The notes: a model not told the origin generated them from the letters alone. A stretch of DNA of 64,000 nt from Pseudobdellovibrionaceae bacterium (GCA_030158485.1 JAOASS010000023.1:1-64000); one strand, 5' to 3'; counted from the stretch's first letter, positions 27,242-36,725 are shown. Program-made: numbers and translations.

Positions 27242-28867
27242 TTACTTCCAATTAAGTTCTTTTTTTATGTACTGCTGATAGTGCTCAATTTCATCCTGCA
27301 TTTGACTGTTACTCCAGCCCAACTCACGCTGAAAAACCAGCGAAACTGCAGAGACAAATTCTGTTCCGTGATCTCGGTGTGCCAAAAAAAGTGGAACTCG
27401 ACGAGTCATAAAGTCAGTCAAATGAAGACACATTGTAAAGCGAATCGCATGAAGAGCTTCCACTTCCCAAATTGAATCCAAACCTTGGCCGCGCTCTAAA
27501 ATTTGTATAGCTTCTGCTCCGTATCTTTCGACTAATAAAGTCACATCTTTCACACTTCGATTAAAATAATCAGCTAGGGACTCAATTTGGTAAAACATTT
27601 GCCGATAACGTTCTGATTCAACATGAATGTTAAGTGGCTGATTTGTTAAAGTTTTATTGAATTTAATGCGCTCACCTAATTCAAAAAATTGAAGCGCTTG
27701 TTCAACAACTTGTTGCGACATAAGCCGATAGGTTGTGTACTTACCGCCTGCCACAAAAGTGATACCGCGCGTATCACTCCAAATGGAATGTTCCCGACTT
27801 GTTTTGCCTTCGCTAGATGAATGATCCCGGACCAAAGGCCTGACTCCGGCATAGCTCGATACAATATCTTCTTTTTGAATTTTAGCGCCTGGAAAATATG
27901 AATTTACAATGGATAAAAGATAATCCACATCGGCAGGCTCGGCCTTTACTTCACTGGGGGAACCCGTGTAGTCAGTATCAGTTGTTCCCACAATCACCAT
28001 TTCGTGACGAGGAATGCCAAAAACAATCCTATCGCTTTTTTCAGCTGCCATTACGACAGCACTCGACAATGGAAGTCGTTCTTTTAAAAAAGTTAAATGA
28101 ATCCCTTTTGTCGGACGCAGAACTCTTTCCCATTTATGAATAAGATTTTTTCCTAATTCATCAGTCCAGGGCCCGACGGAACTAATTAAATGGCGCCCTT
28201 GAATCCAAATTTTTTCATGAGTTATTTGATCTTCCACGAGCAAGCTTTGAAATTGGCCTTTTTCGTTCCAGCGAATTTCAGTCGCTTTCATGTAGTTCGC
28301 ACAAATGGCGTCGACTTCATGAGCCGATCTCAAAGTTTCATGCACTAGCCGATCGTCATCCGTGTAAGCATCTGAATATATGTAAGAACCTTTAAGGCCC
28401 TGCTGCTTCAAGATAGGCATTCTTTCAACAGAGATTTGAGAATTTAATCTCTCATGAAGTTCAGGAGCTTGAAAAAGTGCTAAAAAATCATAGGCCCACA
28501 TACCCAAACCCATCTTAAACATTCCCACTCTTGAGGAATCATAAAGTGGAATCATAAACCGGAGTCCGTGAACCAAATGCGGAGCAATTTGAAAAAGTTT
28601 AGTTCTTTCACTCAAAGCTTCAAAAACTAGTTTGAAATCATAATTTTCTAAATACCGAATTCCGCCGTGTATTAATTTTGATGATTTTGAAGAAGTTCCT
28701 GACGCAAAGTCTTCAGCTTCAACAAGAGCAACCCTCATACCCCGAAGAACAGCATCTCGAGCAATTCCGGCTCCGTTAATACCACCACCGACAATAATCA
28801 GATCAAATACTTCTTGGCCCATTTTCTTTTTATTCAATTCACGGGTTTGGAAAGAATATTCTTTCAT
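27242..28867 (-). CDS. glpD: aerobic glycerol-3-phosphate dehydrogenase
   Basis: FAD-dependent oxidation of glycerol-3-phosphate to dihydroxyacetone phosphate at the inner membrane, feeding electrons to quinone. 541 aa: FAD-binding motif DLIIVGGGINGAGIARDA at the N-terminus, SGTSSKSSKLIHGGIRYLENYDF, PTKGIHL, YAGVRPLVRD and FVAGGKYTTYRLMS motifs, then the C-terminal DAO domain. No glpK or glpF nearby. Starts 5 bases after the acetyltransferase-like gene. Confidence 0.96.
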   Translation of the reverse strand: MKEYSFQTRELNKKKMGQEVFDLIIVGGGINGAGIARDAVLRGMRVALVEAEDFASGTSSKSSKLIHGGIRYLENYDFKLVFEALSERTKLFQIAPHLVHGLRFMIPLYDSSRVGMFKMGLGMWAYDFLALFQAPELHERLNSQISVERMPILKQQGLKGSYIYSDAYTDDDRLVHETLRSAHEVDAICANYMKATEIRWNEKGQFQSLLVEDQITHEKIWIQGRHLISSVGPWTDELGKNLIHKWERVLRPTKGIHLTFLKERLPLSSAVVMAAEKSDRIVFGIPRHEMVIVGTTDTDYTGSPSEVKAEPADVDYLLSIVNSYFPGAKIQKEDIVSSYAGVRPLVRDHSSSEGKTSREHSIWSDTRGITFVAGGKYTTYRLMSQQVVEQALQFFELGERIKFNKTLTNQPLNIHVESERYRQMFYQIESLADYFNRSVKDVTLLVERYGAEAIQILERGQGLDSIWEVEALHAIRFTMCLHLTDFMTRRVPLFLAHRDHGTEFVSAVSLVFQRELGWSNSQMQDEIEHYQQYIKKELNWK

Positions 28868-28872
28868 CTAAG

Positions 28873-29349
28873 TTAGGCCTTCGTTGTTTTCACATAAACG
28901 GCTGATTGAGAAAAAGGCTGAGGCTTCATGTGGGATATCGAATTTTGAATCATACTATTTTGGGGAAAATAAACACGTTGAAAGTGCTTTTCTTTTGAAA
29001 GTCTAAACGCAAGATCACAAATTTCATCTCGCGATTTAAGAGAAGAAAACGCCACATGCTCAACCCAAAGTGACTGCGTTTGACCGTCTACAAAAAGCAT
29101 CGGTTGCGCTAGAAAATAAGCCACGAGCTGACCCTCATTTGAAAAATCACTTTTAATAAGAGGATCGCGCGCAACAAAACACCATCCCGACGGCAAATAG
29201 TGCTCTAAAGATTCTTTTCTCCAGTTTGAATTCCAACTTTGCATTTCCCGCTCCATCGGATCTGATACAACTTCATGAAGTTTTTTCGTCTCGAACTCTT
29301 GAATTTCATTTAAATCTTGCAACGTAGCAATACGAAAAAAAAGGCTCAT
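28873..29349 (-). CDS. GNAT-like protein, divergent
   Basis: A 158-aa soluble protein starting FRIATLQDLNEIQEFETK, the usual first strand and helix of GNAT acetyltransferases, then VAYFLAQPMLF-type strands and SLWVEHVAFSSLKSRDEICDLAFRLS, matching the beta4/alpha3 region. The acetyl-CoA pyrophosphate loop (Q/RxxGxG/A) is not evident (LKSRDEI in its place), so activity is uncertain. AAGGAG ribosome site; cotranscribed with glpD. Confidence 0.65.
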   Translation of the reverse strand: MSLFFRIATLQDLNEIQEFETKKLHEVVSDPMEREMQSWNSNWRKESLEHYLPSGWCFVARDPLIKSDFSNEGQLVAYFLAQPMLFVDGQTQSLWVEHVAFSSLKSRDEICDLAFRLSKEKHFQRVYFPQNSMIQNSISHMKPQPFSQSAVYVKTTKA

Positions 29350-29363
29350 TATGCGCTCACTCC

Positions 29364-29392
29364 TTGTCTTACGAAGACCTGTATTTCATACT
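29364..29392 (+). promoter_or_regulatory. promoter of the HAD phosphatase gene
   Basis: -35 TTGTCT (29364-29369), 17-base spacer, -10 CATACT (29387-29392); start point predicted 0-2 bases from the ATG at 29401, and no Shine-Dalgarno site. Confidence 0.4.
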
Positions 29393-29400
29393 AGGCTCAT

Positions 29401-30156
29401 ATGGAATTCAACGTGAAATTCAAAGATTATTCTACAGAAGTCTGGCAAAAAATTAACAACACTCTGGAGCAGGTGCTCCAACACGATCAGAATCCCGTGG
29501 CAGCCTTTGATGCTGATGGAACGCTCTGGGATACCGATCTGGGGGAAGCTTTCTTTGATTATTTGATTGAAAACAAAAAAGTTTCACTTCCTGTAGACCC
29601 CTGGACTCACTACGAAAAATTAAAAGAAAATAATCTTCCTGCTGCCTACTTATGGCTTGCACAAATCTGCCAGAATCAAAGCCTTGAAACCGTTCGAAAA
29701 TGGTCTGAAGAAGCTCTCATTAAAATGATTCCAGTTCCAGTTTTCGGTCCACAAAAAAAACTGATTGATTACTTTTTAACGAAGAATGTTCAAGTTTATA
29801 TAATCACCGCGTCGGTGAAATGGGCCGTTGAGCCTGGGGCTGCCACTTTAAATCTTCCGCATGATAATGTTCTCGGCGTTGAAACAGAAATTATTCATAA
29901 TAAAGTTTCAGATAAACAAAAAGGAGTCATCACGTATCGCCACGGAAAAGTTGAAGCCTTGCTTGAAAAAACTCGCGGGAAAAAACCTTTTTTTGCCTGT
30001 GGCAATAGCGAAGGCGATCAAGAACTCCTTTTCAGCGCAACTCATTTGAGCCTAGCGGTTTCAGCTGCCCACCGAGACGATAAGCTTTTCAAATCTGAAT
30101 CTCATTTACAAAAGTTAGCGGAAAAAAATGGCTGGATTGCCCATCGCTTTGTTTAG
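29401..30156 (+). CDS. HAD superfamily phosphatase (phosphoserine phosphatase-like)
   Basis: A 251-aa cytosolic hydrolase with HAD motif I FDADGTLWDTD (nucleophile Asp37, acid Asp39), motif II in VYIITAS, conserved Lys, and motif III CGNSEGDQELL. The helical cap between motifs I and II fits subclass IB (SerB-like/PAP2-unrelated phosphomonoesterases). The substrate is unknown. Followed after 26 bases by rarD. Confidence 0.88.
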   Translation: MEFNVKFKDYSTEVWQKINNTLEQVLQHDQNPVAAFDADGTLWDTDLGEAFFDYLIENKKVSLPVDPWTHYEKLKENNLPAAYLWLAQICQNQSLETVRKWSEEALIKMIPVPVFGPQKKLIDYFLTKNVQVYIITASVKWAVEPGAATLNLPHDNVLGVETEIIHNKVSDKQKGVITYRHGKVEALLEKTRGKKPFFACGNSEGDQELLFSATHLSLAVSAAHRDDKLFKSESHLQKLAEKNGWIAHRFV

Positions 30157-30182
30157 TCTAGGCTTAGTTCACTAAAATTAAT

Positions 30183-31079
30183 ATGCGCCCCTGCGCTTGC
30201 GGAGCTCAATTGAATATCACAAAAGGTCACGCACAAGCTTTTTTTGCTTATGTTACTTGGGGCGTATTTCCACTTTACTGGAAATACTTAAAACACATGA
30301 CTTCCCTTGAAATTCTATTTCATCGCGTTATTTGGAGTTTTGCTTTTTTCTTTCTTCTAATTTTTCTAAGTCGAGAACTCAGAATACATAAAACTCTACA
30401 ACTTTTAAAAGATCATTTTTTTGTGATGACTGCTTTAACAGTTCTTATCTGCAGCAACTGGCTTGTTTATGTTTATGCCGTGAATTCTGGAAATATTTTA
30501 GAAGGTAGCCTAGCGTACTTTATGACACCTCTGATAAATATCATCTTAGGTGCCTGGCTTTTTAAAGAAAAACTATCAAATGGAATGAAAATCGCTTCTG
30601 GGATTGCGGGCCTCGGAGTGCTTGTTCTCATTTTACTCAATAGTCAGTTTCCATGGATCGCTCTCACTTTAGCTTTTTCATTTGCCACGTACGGAGTTAT
30701 TAAGAAAAAGACAAAAGTGGGGGGATTGGAGTCTTCTTTTTTAGAAAATTTAGTTATGTTGATTCCGGCTATCATCGCCGCAGCTTACTGGAGATCAACT
30801 CAAACAGACTCGCTTGCAACTAATGATTGGTTTTTATTAGCCGGTGGCGGAGCTATTACAGCATTACCTATTTTGCTGTTTTCGATTTCAACTCGCGCTG
30901 TTCCTTTGAATCACACAGGAGTTCTGCAGTTTATTGCACCTACAATTCAATTTATAATCGGTTATTTTATTTATGAAGAATCAGTTTCAGCTGCGAAATT
31001 AATCGCATTTTTCTTTGTGTGGACTGGCGTCGTTCTTTACGCAAGAGAACTTTGGAACAACCCCAAAATCTCAAGCTAA
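30183..31079 (+). CDS. rarD: RarD/EamA family membrane transporter
   Basis: A 298-aa protein with about ten hydrophobic helices. The start of the mature region (AFFAYVTWGVFPLYWKYLKHMTSLEILFHRVIWS) and SNWLVYVYAVNSGNILEGSLAYFMTPLINIILG are the RarD signature within the drug/metabolite transporter superfamily; substrate unknown (chloramphenicol sensitivity in the founding member). The start codon is uncertain because the first 15 residues (MRPCACGAQLNITKG) are not typical. Confidence 0.9.
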   Translation: MRPCACGAQLNITKGHAQAFFAYVTWGVFPLYWKYLKHMTSLEILFHRVIWSFAFFFLLIFLSRELRIHKTLQLLKDHFFVMTALTVLICSNWLVYVYAVNSGNILEGSLAYFMTPLINIILGAWLFKEKLSNGMKIASGIAGLGVLVLILLNSQFPWIALTLAFSFATYGVIKKKTKVGGLESSFLENLVMLIPAIIAAAYWRSTQTDSLATNDWFLLAGGGAITALPILLFSISTRAVPLNHTGVLQFIAPTIQFIIGYFIYEESVSAAKLIAFFFVWTGVVLYARELWNNPKISS

Positions 31080-31150
31080 AAACTTACAATCTATTCAAAA
31101 TCACAGAAACTTTTGACTCGCCGCCTACTGGTAAGTGAGTGGGTACCTTT

Positions 31151-32434
31151 TTATTTGGGGGCGGATTTTGTCATGACTTCGTGACCATTTGCTGTGATTA
31201 AAATGTTGTCTTCGATACGGACGCCGATGCCGCGGAACTCCGCTGGTGCTGACGTATCATGTGCTGGAATATAAAGACCTGGTTCCACAGTGAAAGTCAT
31301 TCCCGCTTCGATAGGGCGAGGCTCACCTTTCAAAAAATATTTTCCAGAATCATGAACATCCATTCCCAAGAAATGGCCAATCCCATGGGGGTAATACTTT
31401 CGGTGCTGCCCAGAAGAAATAATATCAGCTTTCCTACCCGACAATAAACCAAGATCTAACATCGCATCAGTTAAAAGTTCCGTTCCCATTTCATGCAATT
31501 GTCTGAACGGCACACCTGGCTTCAAAATATCTATGATTTTTTGCTGCACATTTAAAACATGGTTATAAACTTCTGATTGAGGTTTCGTAAACTGACCATT
31601 AACGGGAAAGGTTCTGGTAATATCTCCTGTGTAATAATTAAACTCAGCACCCGCATCTATCAAAAGTAGATCGCCATCTCGACAAGGCTGATCGTTAAAA
31701 TTATAATGCAAAGTAGTTGCGGCATTACCAGAGGCTACAATAAAATTATATCCTTCCCGAGCAGCGCCACGATTTAAAAATTCATATTGTAAAATAGCTT
31801 GTACTTGTCGTTCAGACATACCTGGACGAATTTTTTGCATAGCGCTGATATGACCTTGAGCCGAAATTTCACAAGCCGTTCTTAAGTTATGAAGTTCAAC
31901 TTCATCTTTAATCACACGCATTTCACCCAAAAATTCGTCGGCATCGTGAATTGAAAGAAGTCCCAATCCCGTGCGTCCTTGAGTTCGCCTTAATGATTCC
32001 GCAATACTTAAAACAGTATCGTCCATCTTCAAGTTTTTACGCAGCCGATAATAAATTCCATCAAAACCTTTTAGCAATTCTGAAGCTCGAGTTTCGAATT
32101 CATCAATGGGATAAACTTGATCAAATTTAAATTGAGTTTGAGCATCCGCAGGTCCATAACGGAACCCATCCCAAGTTTCACGCTCAGGATTTTTCCTTCG
32201 AACAAACATAACTTCTTGAGGATTTTTTCCAGGCAATAAAAGTAAAATACTTTCAGGCTCTTCAAAACCCGTTAAGTAGTATAAATTTGTATCTTGCCTG
32301 TAAGCAAAATGAACATCATCATTTCTAATAAGCTCCGGGTGAGCCCCAACGATTAGTGCTTTCGAACCCAGCTGGGCAATTGCTTTTTGGCGTCTCTTTT
32401 TAAAAATATCGACATTTTCCGTTGGTTTTCTCAT
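31151..32434 (-). CDS. pepP: Xaa-Pro aminopeptidase (pepP family)
   Basis: Removes N-terminal residues next to proline. 427 aa with the creatinase-like N-domain (HPELIRNDDVHFAYRQDTNLYYLTGFEEPE) and the pita-bread C-domain with all dinuclear metal ligands visible: LIDAGAEFNYYTGDITRTF (two Asp), GIGHFLGMDVHD (His), FTVEPGLY (Glu), GVRIEDNILIT (Glu). AAGAGGT ribosome site. 8 bases downstream of the patatin-like gene. Confidence 0.95.
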   Translation of the reverse strand: MRKPTENVDIFKKRRQKAIAQLGSKALIVGAHPELIRNDDVHFAYRQDTNLYYLTGFEEPESILLLLPGKNPQEVMFVRRKNPERETWDGFRYGPADAQTQFKFDQVYPIDEFETRASELLKGFDGIYYRLRKNLKMDDTVLSIAESLRRTQGRTGLGLLSIHDADEFLGEMRVIKDEVELHNLRTACEISAQGHISAMQKIRPGMSERQVQAILQYEFLNRGAAREGYNFIVASGNAATTLHYNFNDQPCRDGDLLLIDAGAEFNYYTGDITRTFPVNGQFTKPQSEVYNHVLNVQQKIIDILKPGVPFRQLHEMGTELLTDAMLDLGLLSGRKADIISSGQHRKYYPHGIGHFLGMDVHDSGKYFLKGEPRPIEAGMTFTVEPGLYIPAHDTSAPAEFRGIGVRIEDNILITANGHEVMTKSAPK

Positions 32435-32442
32435 GATACCTC

Positions 32443-33318
32443 TTAAAATCTGTTCATTAGCTTATCGGCAAATTTTTCAGACTGCTCAGAGCCTAATTGT
32501 ATCAACTCTTGTCTTGATTTGAAATCGCTAATATTTTGATCACTTATCACAATATCTAATCTTTCATGCACTCCCGGCCATTTGCGCTTCATATCATAAG
32601 ATAACTCAAGCCAATTAATGGGCTCGTTCTGGTTAATGCCAGCCAAAACATTCACGAGCACGATATAGTTAGCACCCTGGCGACGAAGGTAATCAACAGC
32701 TTGTTGAATTTCCCGTGGGCCGGCAATTGTTCCTTCATAAACCTTGAAATAAGGTGGATAGGGTAAACAGTAAGGCAGTAACTGATCTAATTTTCCCTTA
32801 TTCATCATAAACACCTGAGATTTTTTCAAATTCAAAGAGGGGCAAGAAAATGGAATTTTAGTTGATTCGGCTGAATAGGCACTTAAAAAGGGCTTGAGCG
32901 GCTGAAGTAAGTCTTGAATATGACTTTGGCTATTACCAAGCCAGTTCGACCCGCTTTCTTTTAGTTTCGATAATTGCCAATCAACTTCATGAGCCGATCC
33001 CTTAGCTGCAAAACTTGCCGCAACCAAAGAGCCCCACTCCAAGCCAACAATAGCATGGACTGGTATTTTTCGCGCCTGGATCTCTTTTAAAAAACCGACA
33101 TGCGCGAAAGTCTTTGAACCACCTGGTCCCAATATAAGGCCCAATTGAATTTGTTCGTGAGGAGAAGGCGCCTTCGTTATTTGCAGCACAGATCCCGATG
33201 AAATACCTGAGTCTTGAGTCACTTCGGAAGATTGTTCTGGAGTTTGATTTTCTTGCCGGAACAATCGAGATTGGCAAGAAGTTAAAAATAATAAACTCAA
33301 TAAAATCATTTTTTTCAT
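32443..33318 (-). CDS. patatin-fold lipoprotein without catalytic residues
   Basis: A 291-aa lipoprotein (lipobox LTSC, Cys15). Residues 58-110 follow the patatin pattern (LGLILGPGGSKTFAHVGFL, then IPVHAIVGLEWGSLVAASFAAKG), but the GxSxG nucleophile serine is Glu94 (GLEWG) and the DG[G/A] catalytic aspartate region reads Y-E-G-T (E195). The oxyanion GGGxRG is GPGGSKT. The fold seems kept (strand IVLVNVLAG, helix HEVDWQLSKLKESG), so this is probably a pseudo-phospholipase with a binding or structural role. Upstream of pepP. Confidence 0.75.
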   Translation of the reverse strand: MKKMILLSLLFLTSCQSRLFRQENQTPEQSSEVTQDSGISSGSVLQITKAPSPHEQIQLGLILGPGGSKTFAHVGFLKEIQARKIPVHAIVGLEWGSLVAASFAAKGSAHEVDWQLSKLKESGSNWLGNSQSHIQDLLQPLKPFLSAYSAESTKIPFSCPSLNLKKSQVFMMNKGKLDQLLPYCLPYPPYFKVYEGTIAGPREIQQAVDYLRRQGANYIVLVNVLAGINQNEPINWLELSYDMKRKWPGVHERLDIVISDQNISDFKSRQELIQLGSEQSEKFADKLMNRF

Positions 33319-33370
33319 AAAAAAAGCATAGAACTAGACTCAAATAATGTCACAATATTTAAATTGAATT

Positions 33371-34114
33371 TTATTTTTTCTTCTGAGCTAAAACAAAAAA
33401 CTCTAAAGCCCCTTCGCGACCTTCTACTTCTGATGAAAAATAATCAATCACTTCAAAATGAAGATTTTTTAAACCTTCTACAATTTCACATTTTACTAAA
33501 GTGAACGCAGAATCCTCTTCTTCAAGGGGCTGAAGTCCAATTTCAAATTGAGGCTTCACAAGGCTCAAAAAATACCCTCCCTTTTTCAAATAAGGCAATG
33601 TCGAGGGCCATAAAATTTTTTGTGAAGTGAACGATACATCCATCACGACGGCATCAAACCCGCCATCCGGGAAATGAGATGTCACAACAGGTAAGTTTTG
33701 AAGTTCTCGAGCATTAATATTTTCAAAAAATATAACTTTATGATGAGTCCGTATTTTTTCATGAAGCTGACCATGACCCACATCCAAGCCAATCACGACT
33801 TCTGCTCCATACTGCAAAAGACAATCCGTAAAACCACCGGTTGACTGGCCGACATCAAGAAAAATTTTTCCTTTAATTTCTAGTTTTGTTCTTTCCAATG
33901 CTTTTTCTAGTTTTAAGCCCGCACGGCTTACAAACTTATTGAGTTCATTTGATATAAGTATCACACGAATTTTATCATCTACTAATGTCGATGATTTTGC
34001 TTCTGTACTTTGTCCATTTATAAAAACTTGAATATCACCACGTTCGATCATTTCTTGAGCTTTTGTGCGAGACGGCGCCCATCCCATTTGTACGATATAT
34101 TGGTCTAGTCTCAT
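33371..34114 (-). CDS. tlyA: TlyA-type rRNA 2'-O-methyltransferase
   Basis: A 247-aa protein with an N-terminal S4 RNA-binding domain (MRLDQYIVQMGWAPSRTKAQEMIERGDIQVFING) and an FtsJ-like SAM-dependent methyltransferase domain (KIFLDVGQSTGGFTDCLLQYGAEVVIGLDVGHGQ, FDAVVMDVSFTS). TlyA methylates cytidines in 16S and/or 23S rRNA; some homologues are annotated hemolysins. Overlaps ispA by 4 bp. Confidence 0.95.
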   Translation of the reverse strand: MRLDQYIVQMGWAPSRTKAQEMIERGDIQVFINGQSTEAKSSTLVDDKIRVILISNELNKFVSRAGLKLEKALERTKLEIKGKIFLDVGQSTGGFTDCLLQYGAEVVIGLDVGHGQLHEKIRTHHKVIFFENINARELQNLPVVTSHFPDGGFDAVVMDVSFTSQKILWPSTLPYLKKGGYFLSLVKPQFEIGLQPLEEEDSAFTLVKCEIVEGLKNLHFEVIDYFSSEVEGREGALEFFVLAQKKK

Positions 34115-34965
34115 TTGTTTCGGCTCAAATTATAATCAACCATCTGTAAAAGCTTAACAGAGGGCTTTTGAAGTTTGTTGATAAAGGCTTTAGCTTTACG
34201 ACTTGTTTCTTCCAAAAGTTCAGTTGTTTCATTTAAACCAATTAAACTAACGAAATTTTTTTTATCTTCAGTTCTTTCAGAGTAATCCAAAAGATCATCC
34301 CGAATTTGAAACGCCAATCCCAGGCTATCACCATAAAATTTTAACGCTAAAGTATCACTTTGCTGAGCGCTACATGCAATCGCAGCACCTTCCAAAGCAG
34401 CACGAATTAAATGTCCCGTTTTGAGTTTATGGATTTGAGTGAGTTCAGTTGCGTTAACCGAAACTTTGTCTGCCTGCATATCTTTCACTTGGCCAGCAAT
34501 CATGCCCTGAAGACCCGCCGCTAAACTGAGTTTTTCAACTAGCTGCAATCCAAGCTGCGGGTCAGCTTGATAGAACTTGCAAAGAATCGAAAATGCTTCA
34601 GTTAAAAGCGCATCTCCCGCTAGCAATGCGATGGATTCACCGTAGACCTTGTGATTCGTCGGTTTTCCACGTCTTTCATCATCATTATCCATGCAGGGCA
34701 AATCATCGTGAATCAGACTATACGTGTGCACCATCTCAATCGCTGAAGCCCAAGGAAGAACTTGCATCGGATCGGATTCATAATGTTCAGCAACAGCCAT
34801 AGAAAGCAGAGGTCGAAATCTTTTCCCGCCAGAGCTCAGGGAATAAGAAGTTGAATCAAGCAAAATCGGGGGAACATCGGAATATTCTGATCTATAAATA
34901 TCAAAGTGCGTAGAAGTAAAATCTTCAATGGTCCTAACCCACTTGTGAAGATCTTGATCCCACAT
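34111..34965 (-). CDS. ispA: polyprenyl (farnesyl) diphosphate synthase IspA
   Basis: Condenses isopentenyl and allylic diphosphates to make farnesyl diphosphate for undecaprenol and quinones. 284 aa; the first aspartate-rich motif is DDLPCMDND and the second DQxxD-like motif is QIRDDLLD, with FRPLLSM and GGKRFR near the N-terminus. 2 bases after xseB, overlapping tlyA. The xse-ispA linkage is common in proteobacteria (often with dxs, absent here). Confidence 0.95.
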   Translation of the reverse strand: MWDQDLHKWVRTIEDFTSTHFDIYRSEYSDVPPILLDSTSYSLSSGGKRFRPLLSMAVAEHYESDPMQVLPWASAIEMVHTYSLIHDDLPCMDNDDERRGKPTNHKVYGESIALLAGDALLTEAFSILCKFYQADPQLGLQLVEKLSLAAGLQGMIAGQVKDMQADKVSVNATELTQIHKLKTGHLIRAALEGAAIACSAQQSDTLALKFYGDSLGLAFQIRDDLLDYSERTEDKKNFVSLIGLNETTELLEETSRKAKAFINKLQKPSVKLLQMVDYNLSRNK

Positions 34966-34967
34966 AA

Positions 34968-35195
34968 TTAATGACCGTCTTCTACTTTAAAGTCTTTTAA
35001 AACAGGCTTACCTTCGCCGTCAAAGCTTACAAGCTGTTTTACTTTTGCTTCAGCCTGAGTCAATTGCCCCTGACATTCGCGAGATAGCTTAACGCCTTCT
35101 TCAAATAGCTTCAAAGATTCTTCTAAGGCCATCTCGCCTTTTTCCATTTTGTGGACGATTTCTTCCAAGCGGCTTAGCTTTTTTTCGAATTCCAT
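34968..35195 (-). CDS. xseB: exonuclease VII small subunit
   Basis: 75-aa coiled-coil subunit that binds XseA; motif FEKKLSRLEEIVHKMEKGEMALEESLKLFEEGVKLSRECQ is diagnostic. It overlaps the 3' end of xseA by 22 bp, ensuring coupled translation. Confidence 0.96.
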   Translation of the reverse strand: MEFEKKLSRLEEIVHKMEKGEMALEESLKLFEEGVKLSRECQGQLTQAEAKVKQLVSFDGEGKPVLKDFKVEDGH

Positions 35196-36556
35196 GAATT
35201 CTCCTTTGATATATTTTGAACTTTAACCCAAGCCTGTCCTTCGGCTAACGTTACCGTTAGCTCATCTTCTGGATTTAACTGAGCATAAGAACGAACAACT
35301 TGATTTTCTTTCATAACAATAGAATAGCCCCGATCGACAACACGCAAAGGGCTAAGCGTATTTAAAATATTCATAAAATGATGTAAATTATAAGTCTGCT
35401 TTTGAAAATTATTTTTATAAGCTTGAGCTAATTGTAAAAAAAGAAAATCCAAACTTGATTTCTTTTCACTGACACATTCCATAGGAGATTTTAATTTCCC
35501 CTTGGCTAAGCTTATTTGATGATTTTTATCTTTTAAATAATTTTGAATAGCTAAACTTAATCGATCAAATAAATCATCGTTTCTAAGAATCAAATCTTGT
35601 AATTTTCGTTTCGGATCAACCAAAAGACGAGATAAATTTTTTGCTTTTGTATCAAGATTTGAAAACTTTTGCGACCAAGCTAAAATTAAAAACCTTATTT
35701 GCTGTTCTATTTTTTGTTGAATTTCTTGATGGCTTTTGGCAACGAGTTCCGCCGCCGCACTTGGAGTCGGAGCCCTGAGATCAGACACAAAATCACATAT
35801 CGTAAAATCAATTTCGTGACCCACAGCTGAAATAACTGGAACTGAACTGGCCGCAATTAATCGAGCCAACTTTTCATCGTTGAATCCCCATAGATCTTCA
35901 ATCGATCCACCACCACGACCCAAAATAATGACGTCTACATTCGGCAGCCGCTGGGCATTCTTAAACCCATCACAAATACTTGAAGCAGACGCTTCGCCTT
36001 GAACAATAGCCGGGATCACAGTCACTTCTACATGAGGCGCACGTCGTGAAAGAATATTTAAAATATCTTTAATCGCGGCCCCCGTCGGAGAGGTAATGAC
36101 CGCTACGTGTTGTGGAAAATGTGGAATTGATTTTTTTCGAGCTACATCGAAAAGACCTTCAAGTTTGAGCTTTTCTTTTAATTGCTCAAATGCTTTTTGC
36201 AAAGCCCCGGCGCCAACAGGTTCCATACTTTCGCATAAAATCTGATAGCTGCCACGAGGTTCATAAACAGAAATACGACCGCGAACAATCACTTCCATGC
36301 CGTCAGAAGGCTTAAATCGAAGTCTTGAATTAAAACCTCTAAACATAACGGCACTGATTTGCGAACGAGAATCTTTTAAGCTAAAATAAAGGTGTCCAGA
36401 TGTGTGAGCTTTAAAGTTTGAGATTTCGCCTTTCAGCCAAATCGTACCAACCTGGCCTTCAAGCAATTGCTTGATTGTCAAATTTAATTGCTCAACTGTG
36501 AGAATTGTCAATTCGTCATTTTGAGACTCTAAATTACCTGTAATAGAAGTCGTCAT
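35174..36556 (-). CDS. xseA: exonuclease VII large subunit
   Basis: Catalytic subunit of the single-strand exonuclease that trims DNA to oligonucleotides. 460 aa: N-terminal OB fold (LEGQVGTIWLKGEISNFKAHTSGHLYFSLKD), the core (VAVITSPTGAAIKDILNI, VIILGRGGGSIEDLWGFNDEKLA, SAVGHEIDFTICDFVSDLRAPTPSAAAE), and a helical XseB-binding C-region with a final beta segment. First gene of xseA-xseB-ispA-tlyA. Confidence 0.96.
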   Translation of the reverse strand: MTTSITGNLESQNDELTILTVEQLNLTIKQLLEGQVGTIWLKGEISNFKAHTSGHLYFSLKDSRSQISAVMFRGFNSRLRFKPSDGMEVIVRGRISVYEPRGSYQILCESMEPVGAGALQKAFEQLKEKLKLEGLFDVARKKSIPHFPQHVAVITSPTGAAIKDILNILSRRAPHVEVTVIPAIVQGEASASSICDGFKNAQRLPNVDVIILGRGGGSIEDLWGFNDEKLARLIAASSVPVISAVGHEIDFTICDFVSDLRAPTPSAAAELVAKSHQEIQQKIEQQIRFLILAWSQKFSNLDTKAKNLSRLLVDPKRKLQDLILRNDDLFDRLSLAIQNYLKDKNHQISLAKGKLKSPMECVSEKKSSLDFLFLQLAQAYKNNFQKQTYNLHHFMNILNTLSPLRVVDRGYSIVMKENQVVRSYAQLNPEDELTVTLAEGQAWVKVQNISKENSWNSKKS

Positions 36557-36566
36557 ATCGCTTCTG

Positions 36567-36595
36567 GTTCTAGGCTAAGAAGCAAGTCATTTCAA
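36567..36595 (-). promoter_or_regulatory. xseA promoter
   Basis: -35 TTGAAA (36590-36595), 17-base spacer, -10 TAGAAC (36567-36572); only 10 bases to the ATG, leaving at most a 3-4-base leader. Confidence 0.45.
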
Positions 36596-36690
36596 GTGAA
36601 TACGACCTGACTCGGAACAGCCAAAAGCAAGACGAGGCTATTTCAGAACACATAAAAATATTAAATATATAAGATATGCCTTAAGTCCGA

Positions 36691-36718
36691 TTGCTAAATT
36701 ATTAAATTGTTATAAAAT
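36691..36718 (+). promoter_or_regulatory. 6S RNA promoter
   Basis: -35 TTGCTA (36691-36696), 16-base spacer, -10 TAAAAT (36713-36718); predicted start at 36725-36726, matching the first base of the closing stem. Confidence 0.5.
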
Positions 36719-36725
36719 AATAGCA

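Noticed and set aside
31080-31150. Terminator between rarD and pepP
   Set aside because: Only short imperfect pairing (ACTC/GAGT) and no adequate T tract.
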